Shown here in pieces: positions 26,733 through 34,049 of a stretch of DNA of 64,000 nt. The position numbers and the translations under genes were made by a program. Source of the DNA: Prosthecobacter debontii (lineage in GTDB: Bacteria; Verrucomicrobiota; Verrucomicrobiia; Verrucomicrobiales; Verrucomicrobiaceae); the NCBI GenBank assembly GCA_945860295.1, contig CAMAQH010000006.1:122400-186399 (forward strand), written 5' to 3'. Under the pieces are notes generated by a model, which was given only the letters and a program-made list of their open reading frames with translations, was not told the DNA's origin and searched no databases. How positions within the stretch are numbered: position 1 is the stretch's first letter; every line of letters begins with the position of its first letter.

Positions 26733-29075
26733 ATGACACGCATTGTCTTCACTTTCTTCTTTTTTGCCAGCCTTGCCTTAGCCCAGGACAAGGCTTTGCT
26801 CGATCTCGCTCTTGCGCCGCCTGTCATCAACACAGCTCCCGGACCTGTGTATGCTGATCAATTCCGGCCCGGCAATATGATCATCGGCATCGACCGCACG
26901 CCGAAAGGTCGCCTGTGGGCCGCGTGGGTGGGGAATGGTGATTCACCCAATGGCTTTTTCATGCTGGCGACGAGTGATGATGATGGCGCGCATTGGAGCA
27001 AGCCTCGCTTGGTCATTGATCCACAGGATGGCGAGTTGAATGGAGTGCACTATGAGCGCCGCGCCCTCGTCGGTAATCTGTGGACCGATCCGCTGGGCCG
27101 TTTGTGGTGCTTCTTTGATCAGAGTCTCGGCTATTTCGATGGCCGCTGTGGCGACTGGTATATCCGCTGTGATGATCCTGATGCGGCGGAGCCGAAGTGG
27201 ACCGCGCCCGTGCGTTTCGCCGATGGTTGCACTCTGAACAAGCCCACCGTGCTCAGCAACGGCGACTGGCTGCTGCCTGTGGCATTGTGGACGCGCGACC
27301 GCATGGGCGGCCCTGGCGTGAATAAGGAAGCGCACAAGGATCTCGATGTGATCCGCATGGCAAATGTCTTCGCTTCGACTGACCAAGGCAAGACATGGAC
27401 GCGCCGCAGCGGCGTGGCATTCCCGCGCACGGACTTCGATGAGCACATGATCGTCGAGCGCAAGGACGGCAGCCTGTGGATGCTGGCCCGCACGAAGGAT
27501 GGCATCAGCGAGAGCACGTCCACTGATAAGGGCATGACTTGGAGCGAGCCGCAGCCGAGCACGATTCAGAATCCGAGTGCGCGCTTCTTCATCCGCCGTC
27601 TCGCTTCGGGCAAACTCATCCTCGTGAAGAATGGACCGATCAATGTGCGGCTTCCGAACCGCACGAACCTGAAGGCGTTTTTGTCGAATGACGATGGCAA
27701 GACCTGGGGCAAGGGGCTGCTCATTGATGATCGTGCCTCCGTCTCGTATCCCGATGGTTTCCAGGCACCGAATGGCGACATCCACATCCTCTATGATTGG
27801 AACCGCCACACCGATGCGGAGATCCTGCACACCCAATTCACCGAAGCAGATTTTGCTCCACGCAAAGTCGCGCCACCAGTTGCGATGGATGATACCAAAC
27901 CAGTCGCTACTAACGCTGCGCCGGCCTGGATACCGAGGAAGACGATCGTCAACAAAGCCCACGCACCCCATTTGCCGAAGTCGATCCGGCCTGATCCCAA
28001 ATGGACCGCGCAGGGCATCGAAGACGCCAAGCAAGACTTCAAGAGCATACCTTATGACGGCATCACGCCCAACAAAATGGTCTGCGACACCACGCTGCGT
28101 GAGTTGCCCGATGGTTCCTGGATTCTCTTCATCCTTGCCGGGGGTGACACCGAGCCTTCGCCATTGAACTACACGGGCGTCACGCGCAGCACGGACATGG
28201 GCAAGACTTGGACACCACTGGCACCCTTCGATGTCGGTTTCCAACGCGAGGGTAAAACCATCGGCCAGGGGCCGACAGAACTCATGATCACCGGCCAACG
28301 CAGCACGCTCTTCTTCTCCACTCACTCCAAGCACTGGGCGAATGATTGGCGCTCGTGGTATCTCACTAGCGACGATTCCTTCAAGACATGGAGCAAGCCC
28401 ATCGAAGTCCCCGGCCGCCTCAAGGAGCGCACCTTCATCCGCAAGCACATCGTCTGCAAAGACGGGCGCATCATGATTCCGTTCCAGCACTACATCGGCC
28501 CAGATGACGAGCAGGACAAAGCCCCGCTGGATCGTGCCTTCACCAACCCGCGTAACGGCGTCCTCATCAGCAATGATGGTGGCAAAACCTGGAGCGAACA
28601 TGGAAACATCCGCCTCACGCCGAACAGCCGCTACTTCGGCTGGGCGGAGAACGACCTCTTCGAGCATCCTGATGGCCGTATCACTATGGTCATTCGCGCC
28701 GATGGCCTTGGCGGCCTGCTTTACAAGGCCGTGTCTAAGGATGGTGGCAAGACTTGGCCCGAATATGCCAGCGTCACCGAGATCCCAAATCCCGGCAGTA
28801 AGACTACGATCTACAACCTCGGCAGCGATCGCGTCGCCATTCTGCACAATCCCAACAGCAAGCACCGCAGTCCGATGGCGCTGTGGATCAGCTTTGATGG
28901 CATGAAGACCTGGCCCTACCAGCGCGTGCTCCAGCAGGAGTCCGTCGATGGTCCGAAAGGCCGCATGAACTACCCCGACGGCTTCGTCAGCAAAGACGGC
29001 CAGTGGCTGCACTTCGCCTTCGACGACAATCGCCACCGCGCCGTGCATTACTCGGCGAAACTGCCGCCAAAGTAG
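26733..29075 (+). CDS. Second secreted two-module sialidase/BNR protein of the cluster
   Basis: A 780-residue exported protein from ATG 26733 (MTRIVFTFFFFASLALAQ). Two sialidase-type propeller modules occupy about residues 30-370 and 410-775, with Asp-box motifs TSDDDGAHW, STDQGKTW, STDKGMTW, SNDDGKTW, STDMGKTW, SNDGGKTW and SKDGGKTW. The segment SARFFIRRLASGKLILVKNG mirrors the first sialidase, suggesting an ancient duplication within the cluster. It follows the aldolase after 67 bases. The stop is three bases from the convergent phosphofructokinase stop. Confidence 0.83.
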   Translation: MTRIVFTFFFFASLALAQDKALLDLALAPPVINTAPGPVYADQFRPGNMIIGIDRTPKGRLWAAWVGNGDSPNGFFMLATSDDDGAHWSKPRLVIDPQDGELNGVHYERRALVGNLWTDPLGRLWCFFDQSLGYFDGRCGDWYIRCDDPDAAEPKWTAPVRFADGCTLNKPTVLSNGDWLLPVALWTRDRMGGPGVNKEAHKDLDVIRMANVFASTDQGKTWTRRSGVAFPRTDFDEHMIVERKDGSLWMLARTKDGISESTSTDKGMTWSEPQPSTIQNPSARFFIRRLASGKLILVKNGPINVRLPNRTNLKAFLSNDDGKTWGKGLLIDDRASVSYPDGFQAPNGDIHILYDWNRHTDAEILHTQFTEADFAPRKVAPPVAMDDTKPVATNAAPAWIPRKTIVNKAHAPHLPKSIRPDPKWTAQGIEDAKQDFKSIPYDGITPNKMVCDTTLRELPDGSWILFILAGGDTEPSPLNYTGVTRSTDMGKTWTPLAPFDVGFQREGKTIGQGPTELMITGQRSTLFFSTHSKHWANDWRSWYLTSDDSFKTWSKPIEVPGRLKERTFIRKHIVCKDGRIMIPFQHYIGPDDEQDKAPLDRAFTNPRNGVLISNDGGKTWSEHGNIRLTPNSRYFGWAENDLFEHPDGRITMVIRADGLGGLLYKAVSKDGGKTWPEYASVTEIPNPGSKTTIYNLGSDRVAILHNPNSKHRSPMALWISFDGMKTWPYQRVLQQESVDGPKGRMNYPDGFVSKDGQWLHFAFDDNRHRAVHYSAKLPPK

Positions 29076-29078
29076 CCA

Positions 29079-30383
29079 TCAGCGTGTCATGGGAGGTTGT
29101 CCGGTGGATTGAAGCACGGAGTGCCAGAGCTCCTGAGTTGGATCGACTTTGCGACGACCGTGGATGACCATTTCGAGCGGCAAGTTGACGAAGGAGCCGT
29201 GCCAGCGACCGACGAGCATGCCAGTCTTCCCTGCGACACCAGCATGCACGGCAGATTGCGCGAGGCGTGAGCAATAAACGTTGTCTGCCGCATTCGCCGG
29301 CACACTGCGGACGATGTAGCTTGGGTCGATGTATTTGAGGTTCACTTCAATGCGTTGTTCTTTGAAAAAGGCATTGATGCGATCCTTCAAGAATAGCCCG
29401 ATGTCGCCGTATCGTTTGTTACCGCTGGCATCAGTGTCATCCCCCGTGTTCATGAGATGCTGGCCAGCGCCCTCTGCGACGACGATTACCGCGCTACTGC
29501 GTTTTTTTAAGCGATAACGTAGCATTTCTAGCAGGCCGCCCGGCCCTTCAAGATTGAAAGGAACCTCGGGTATGAGCACGCAATCGACATTGCTGCCGGC
29601 CAGCGCGGCATAGCAGGCGATGAAGCCGGAGTCACGGCCCATGAGCTTGACTAGCCCGACTCCATTCACGGCTCCAGTGGCTTCAGTGTAGGCACATTTG
29701 ACGGCTTGCACGGCTGCTGCAAAAGCGGTTTCAAAGCCGAAGCTCTTGTCGAGGTAGCGTATGTCGTTGTCGATGGTCTTCGGTATTCCGACGACGGCTT
29801 TTTTTAAACCACGGCGCTCGATTTCCTTCACAATCTCAGCAGCTCCTCGGAGTGTGCCGTCACCACCGATGACGAAGAGGATATCGACTTTCATGTCCTC
29901 CAGCGTGTCCACCATTTCTCCGATGTCTTGCTGCCCACGCGAGCTGCCCAGCATGGTGCCACCGAAGTTATGGGCTTGCTCGACCGAGCTTGGTCGTAAA
30001 ACGATCGGTGCGTGCCCATAACGCTGCACGAGGCCTTCGTATCCGTAGCGAAAGCCGTAGACGCGGTTGATGCCGTATTGCAGCACACATTGATTTACGA
30101 TGCCGCGAATGATGTCATTTAAGCCGGGAGATAAACCACCGCAGGTCACGATGCCGACCGTGGTTTTGGCCGGGTTAAAGTAGATCAACTCACGCGCGCC
30201 AGCTTCTTCAAAACTTGGTGTCGAGACATCACGCCCATCCTCGAGAAGATGGCTGTGATAGAGAATGCGGTCGCTAGCATCCTTTTTGAATGGGGCCTCT
30301 ACAGCTCCAATGGGATGCAGAGGCGAGTGAAATAGGCACGGGCCTAGAGTTGGGATGGCTGAATCCAGTGGGGCAGGGGTCAT
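29079..30383 (-). CDS. 6-phosphofructokinase, plant/TP0108-like type
   Basis: A 434-residue phosphofructokinase. The N-terminal extension IPTLGPCLFHSPL is typical of the long plant-like group. Active-site motifs are CGGLSPGLNDIIRG, FVIGGDGTLRGA, GIPKTIDNDI and LMGRDSGFIA. GGDGT is the ATP-type residue pattern, while the lysine in PKTIDND is the one usually associated with pyrophosphate-dependent enzymes; this combination is known in the ATP-using plant-like group. It is expected to phosphorylate fructose 6-phosphate in glycolysis. Phosphoryl donor is likely ATP but not proven. Confidence 0.88.
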   Translation of the reverse strand: MTPAPLDSAIPTLGPCLFHSPLHPIGAVEAPFKKDASDRILYHSHLLEDGRDVSTPSFEEAGARELIYFNPAKTTVGIVTCGGLSPGLNDIIRGIVNQCVLQYGINRVYGFRYGYEGLVQRYGHAPIVLRPSSVEQAHNFGGTMLGSSRGQQDIGEMVDTLEDMKVDILFVIGGDGTLRGAAEIVKEIERRGLKKAVVGIPKTIDNDIRYLDKSFGFETAFAAAVQAVKCAYTEATGAVNGVGLVKLMGRDSGFIACYAALAGSNVDCVLIPEVPFNLEGPGGLLEMLRYRLKKRSSAVIVVAEGAGQHLMNTGDDTDASGNKRYGDIGLFLKDRINAFFKEQRIEVNLKYIDPSYIVRSVPANAADNVYCSRLAQSAVHAGVAGKTGMLVGRWHGSFVNLPLEMVIHGRRKVDPTQELWHSVLQSTGQPPMTR

Positions 30384-30523
30384 GGTGGCTGACGGGGACT
30401 TTCATAGTAGAAGCAGAAAAGCTGCCAGCCTGTGAGCATTGAATATTGAATAACACTCTTGCCGCGTGAAGGGAGAAAGGCATCGCCTGAAGGATACTTC
30501 TTGTTGTCGCGTAATTTAAGCCC

Positions 30524-31315
30524 ATGCCCGCCGCTCTAGCCCTTTTTGCCCATCCTGATGACATCGAATTCGTCGCTGCCGGAACTTTGCTGCAACTCCA
30601 GGCTCGTGGCTGGGACATCCACTACATGAACCTGTGTTCTGGCAATGGTGGATCTGTGCAGATGGATGGACCCACGACCTCGCTCGCACGTTTGGCCGAG
30701 GCTCAAGAGGCAGCGCGTATTTTGGAGGCTACGTTTTACCCACCAATCAGTGATGACTTAGAGCTGATTTACAGCGCGCCGTTGTTGAGAAAAGTGGCGT
30801 CAGTGGTGCGAGCATCGCGAGCGAGCATCGTGCTGACCCACTCGCCAGCGGACTACATGGAGGATCACCAGAACACCTCTCGACTCGCAGCGACGGCGGC
30901 GTTTGCTCATGGTATTCCGAATTTCGTCTGCGATCCCCCGCGCGAAGCCTATCTGCACGATGTGGCCGTTTATCACGCGATGCCACACGGTCTATGCGAT
31001 CCGTTGCGCAAGCGTATCCAGGCTGGTTCGTATGTGAACACGACGCCCGTTCACGCTCGAAAGCGCGAGTCACTGGCCGCTCATGTGAGTCAGAAGCATT
31101 GGCTGGATGTGAGTCAGGGAATGGATTCCTACCTCATCAGTATGGATGAGGCATCGCTGCGTGTGGGCGCGCTTTCCGGCAAATTTGAGTATGCCGAGGG
31201 TTGGCGTCGGCACTTGCATCTGGGATTCAGTGGCAAGGAGATCGATCCACTCAAGGTGGCACTCGGTGAGGATTGCCTGATCAACGAGGCGTACGAGAGT
31301 TGGTTGCAGCTTTAG
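30524..31315 (+). CDS. PIG-L/LmbE-family deacetylase
   Basis: A 263-residue zinc-dependent N-deacetylase-like protein. The metal-binding AHPDD is at residues 9-13 and a second site HSPADYMEDHQNTSRL near residues 105-120 supplies the distal histidine. Family members deacetylate GlcNAc-containing compounds, including BshB in bacillithiol synthesis and MshB in mycothiol synthesis. No other thiol-biosynthesis gene lies nearby, so the substrate is open. It is divergent from the phosphofructokinase with a 140-base gap. Two AT-rich hairpins lie downstream. Confidence 0.85.
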   Translation: MPAALALFAHPDDIEFVAAGTLLQLQARGWDIHYMNLCSGNGGSVQMDGPTTSLARLAEAQEAARILEATFYPPISDDLELIYSAPLLRKVASVVRASRASIVLTHSPADYMEDHQNTSRLAATAAFAHGIPNFVCDPPREAYLHDVAVYHAMPHGLCDPLRKRIQAGSYVNTTPVHARKRESLAAHVSQKHWLDVSQGMDSYLISMDEASLRVGALSGKFEYAEGWRRHLHLGFSGKEIDPLKVALGEDCLINEAYESWLQL

Positions 31316-31378
31316 TCGGTTCAGTTTTTGAGACCTCTTATGGGTTTCCTCGGGAGGAACGCATCGTTTGAAAATGAT

Positions 31379-31435
31379 AAAATCAATAAAATAATTGATT
31401 TTTAGGGAGATTTTTTGCTATTAACCATAGCAAAA
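31379..31435. promoter_or_regulatory. Two adjacent AT-rich hairpins
   Basis: First hairpin: AAAATCAAT (31379-31387) pairs perfectly with 31394-31402. Second hairpin: TTTTGCTA (31413-31420) pairs perfectly with 31428-31435 around a 7-base loop. Both lie in an unusually AT-rich patch between the PIG-L gene and the small gene at 31484. They may terminate transcription of the former or control the latter. Confidence 0.45.
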
Positions 31436-31483
31436 CAAAAAACCATACATGCCCCGCCGCCCTAGTCAGTCCAGAAATGGCTT

Positions 31484-31966
31484 TTGCCAGCTTTGATCTT
31501 GTGGGCTTTGGAACCTTGGAAGTCCCTCCCGCATCCGCTGCGCTTTGCGTTCCAGGTGGACATCAGCCCCAAAGAATCCCCGGCTCAGGTCATGTTCGGA
31601 CATGTCTCGCAAGAAAGTAATGGCGGCGGAAAGATCAGCTCACACGGTTTTGCGATTCGACTCGATTTAGCGACGGGTGAAATCTGGGACCAGCTCAATG
31701 AAAGCGGACTCATCGGCATGGTGGAGGAGCCGGAGACTTTTTACTCACGATTCACGGATGAAGAACCCATGCTGCTGAGCTGGGAAGTCGAGCATCTGGG
31801 CACTGCGCTGATCCCAGGTCTTCACATCGGGGATGAAGAGTGGCTTTATCCGGCTCTGACATGTCCAGAGGGTATGGTCATGGACACTCTGGCCAGCGCA
31901 GCTGGAGACAAAGGCAGCCCCATGACGGCCTTCTTTCGTCCTGACATCTGGCGTGAGGTTCTCTGA
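31484..31966 (+). CDS. Hypothetical protein, start uncertain
   Basis: I do not recognise the family. The 160-residue reading frame is acidic and globular, with no signal peptide or membrane segment (SHGFAIRLDLATGEIWDQL, SRFTDEEPMLLSWEVEHLG, FFRPDIWREVL). It has no ATG near its beginning. The assigned first codon is TTG at 31484, and nearby ATG codons at 31449 and 31477 are in other frames. Either a TTG start is used or the N-terminus has been lost by a frameshift. It precedes hldD by 56 bases and may be co-transcribed with it. Confidence 0.5.
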   Translation: MPALILWALEPWKSLPHPLRFAFQVDISPKESPAQVMFGHVSQESNGGGKISSHGFAIRLDLATGEIWDQLNESGLIGMVEEPETFYSRFTDEEPMLLSWEVEHLGTALIPGLHIGDEEWLYPALTCPEGMVMDTLASAAGDKGSPMTAFFRPDIWREVL

Positions 31967-32022
31967 GCCGAAGCAGGGGAAAAGCGGGTTGCAAAACAGC
32001 GCGCTCCTCGCTACCGCGAAGG

Positions 32023-33030
32023 ATGCTTAAATCACCTGAAAGTCGCGTCCTCGTCACCGGCGGTGCCGGATTCATCGGCAGCGCGCTTGTTTGGGAACTC
32101 AATCGCCGAGGCTACGAGAATATCATCGTCAGCGATCGCCTTTGCAGTGATGAGAAGTGGAAGAATCTCGTGCCGCTGCGGTTCCATGATTACATCGACG
32201 GCAGTGATCTCGAGCAACGTGTCCGCACCTCTCCTGAGTCGCTCGGCAAATTCGATGTCATCTTCCACCTCGGTGCCTGCTCCGCCACCACGGAAAAGGA
32301 CGCCGACTACCTGATGCGCAACAATTACGAGTTCACTAAAACACTCGCCGAGTGGGCGCTGACCAAAAGCACCCGCTTTGTCTATGCCTCCTCCGCCGCG
32401 ACCTATGGCGACGGCGCGCTGGGCATGGACGATCAAATGAGCGACCTGCATCGTCTGCGTCCGCTGAATATGTACGGCTACTCAAAGCACCTCTTCGACC
32501 TTCACGCGGCGCGCACTGGCATGCTGCGGAGGATTGTCGGCATGAAGTATTTTAACGTTTATGGTCCCAACGAAGACCACAAGGCAGACATGCGCAGCGT
32601 CGTCCACAAAGCCCACGGACAGATCCTGCTAACCGGTAAAGTGCAGCTTTTTAAATCCCACCGGCCTGACTTTAAAGACGGCGAGCAGATGCGCGACTTC
32701 CTCTATGTGAAGGATGCTATCCAAATGACGATCCATCTCGCTTCAGAGCCTCTCGTCAGCGGTCTCTACAATCTCGGCTCTGGCCAGGCTCACACCTGGG
32801 TACAGCTTGCCCAGGCCATCTTTGCCGCGCTTGGACAACAGCCGAACATCGAGTTTGTCGAGATGCCAGAGCACCTGAAGTCGAAGTATCAGTACTACAC
32901 CTGTGCAGACATCGCCAAGCTGCTTCAATCCGGCTATCAGCAGCCGCTCTTCGCGCTTGCCGATGCCGTGCGCGATTATGTCCAGGGCTACCTCGTCGGC
33001 GACAAACGTCTCGGTGATGAAGCCATGTGA
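32023..33030 (+). CDS. hldD: ADP-L-glycero-D-manno-heptose 6-epimerase
   Basis: A 335-residue extended short-chain dehydrogenase/reductase. It has the NAD(P)-binding VTGGAGFIGS at about residues 11-20, HLGACSATTEKD, the catalytic YGYSK and KYFNVYGPNEDHKADMRSVV, all characteristic of HldD/RfaD. It converts ADP-D-glycero- to ADP-L-glycero-manno-heptose for the LPS inner core, implying a heptose-containing LPS in this organism. The sequence ends 14 bases inside the next small gene. Confidence 0.92.
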   Translation: MLKSPESRVLVTGGAGFIGSALVWELNRRGYENIIVSDRLCSDEKWKNLVPLRFHDYIDGSDLEQRVRTSPESLGKFDVIFHLGACSATTEKDADYLMRNNYEFTKTLAEWALTKSTRFVYASSAATYGDGALGMDDQMSDLHRLRPLNMYGYSKHLFDLHAARTGMLRRIVGMKYFNVYGPNEDHKADMRSVVHKAHGQILLTGKVQLFKSHRPDFKDGEQMRDFLYVKDAIQMTIHLASEPLVSGLYNLGSGQAHTWVQLAQAIFAALGQQPNIEFVEMPEHLKSKYQYYTCADIAKLLQSGYQQPLFALADAVRDYVQGYLVGDKRLGDEAM

Positions 33031-33175
33031 CTTCTGCGGCCAGCCTGAGGCCACCCTTGTGGCTGACTTGTTTATCTGCGACGATTGCTACATCGTTCGT
33101 GGCTCTTGCTGCGCTGATGATCCTGATGAAGAGAAAGACAAGGACCGTGGATTGTTGATGGACGGGCAGGGGTAG
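33017..33175 (+). CDS. Small Cys-rich, putative zinc-binding protein
   Basis: A 52-residue protein starting at ATG 33017 (MKPCDFCGQPEATL), overlapping the end of hldD by 14 bases in another frame. Two knuckles, CDFC and CDDC, are followed by a CC pair, and the tail is highly charged (DDPDEEKDKDR). The pattern suggests a small zinc ribbon. No family is recognised. A start inside hldD implies translational coupling. Confidence 0.6.
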   Translation: MKPCDFCGQPEATLVADLFICDDCYIVRGSCCADDPDEEKDKDRGLLMDGQG

Positions 33176-33183
33176 CCGCGTTC

Positions 33184-34047
33184 ATGCTCGTCTCCATGAC
33201 ACGTCATTCCATTTCCGCCCTTAGCTTGCTCCTGCTCGCCTCGCTGGCCGCATCCGTTAGAGCAGCTCCAGATGCGCCCACACCCCTTGTGCTCAAGAAA
33301 ATATTTTGGTCAGCCGAGATGCTGCATACGGAGATCAAATTCTACAATCCTGGGTATGAAGGCACAGGAGAATTCAGTATGGAAGGGGGGCAGCCAATCG
33401 CCATTAGCCTGCGCGGGGCAAAGATTACTAATCTCGATTTTCTCACCAAACTCAGCCCACTAGCGCTCGATCTCAGCGGCACTCCGATCAAGGACATCCG
33501 CCCGGTCAAAGGCATGAAACTTGTTGAGATGTATCTCGAAGATAGCCCAGTCACAGATATCTCCCCATTGCGCGGTATGCCGTTGGAAAAGCTGTATCTC
33601 AGCCGCACGCCCGTCAGTGATCTCAGCGCCTTGGAAGGTGCACCTCTCATTGAACTCAATATCGTAGAAACTAAGGTGAGTGATCTCGCTCCACTCTCGA
33701 AATCGCCCATTCAGATGCTTTGGCTAACCGGCACCCCAGTCGCAAACATCGCGCCTCTCAAAGGTGTGCCCTTGGTGAGTCTCACACTTCATCGCACGCA
33801 AGTCGTGGACCTCTCGCCACTTGGTGGCAGTTCCTTGCAGCGTCTCCACATCGGTGAGACTCCAGTCAGTGATCTCACGCCGCTGAACGGCATGAGCCTC
33901 ACTCGCCTCGTTTTCACCCCGGCCAATATCAAGAAAGGCCTCGATGTCGCACGCGGACTCTCAGTTCAGGAGATCGGCACCAAGTTCGACGAGGAGAGCA
34001 AAGACCTGATGCCGTCGGAAGCCTTCTGGGCTCAGTTCGGCAAGTGA
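33184..34047 (+). CDS. Secreted leucine-rich-repeat protein
   Basis: A 287-residue exported protein; ATG 33196 (MTRHSISALSLLLLASLAAS) is an equally good start. After the signal peptide, about eight LRR units of 21-23 residues of the form VxDLSPLxGxPLxxLxLxxTxV cover residues 85-255, such as PVSDLSALEGAPLIELNI and KVSDLAPLSKSPIQMLWL. These internalin-like units usually form a curved binding surface. The partner is unknown. The stop lies two bases from the convergent oligopeptidase stop. Confidence 0.8.
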   Translation: MLVSMTRHSISALSLLLLASLAASVRAAPDAPTPLVLKKIFWSAEMLHTEIKFYNPGYEGTGEFSMEGGQPIAISLRGAKITNLDFLTKLSPLALDLSGTPIKDIRPVKGMKLVEMYLEDSPVTDISPLRGMPLEKLYLSRTPVSDLSALEGAPLIELNIVETKVSDLAPLSKSPIQMLWLTGTPVANIAPLKGVPLVSLTLHRTQVVDLSPLGGSSLQRLHIGETPVSDLTPLNGMSLTRLVFTPANIKKGLDVARGLSVQEIGTKFDEESKDLMPSEAFWAQFGK

Positions 34048-34049
34048 AA

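Noticed and set aside
26943..29048. A 701-codon minus-strand frame opposite the second sialidase
   Set aside because: Composition-driven shadow of the sialidase gene; no motif, and the plus strand has a signal peptide and Asp boxes.
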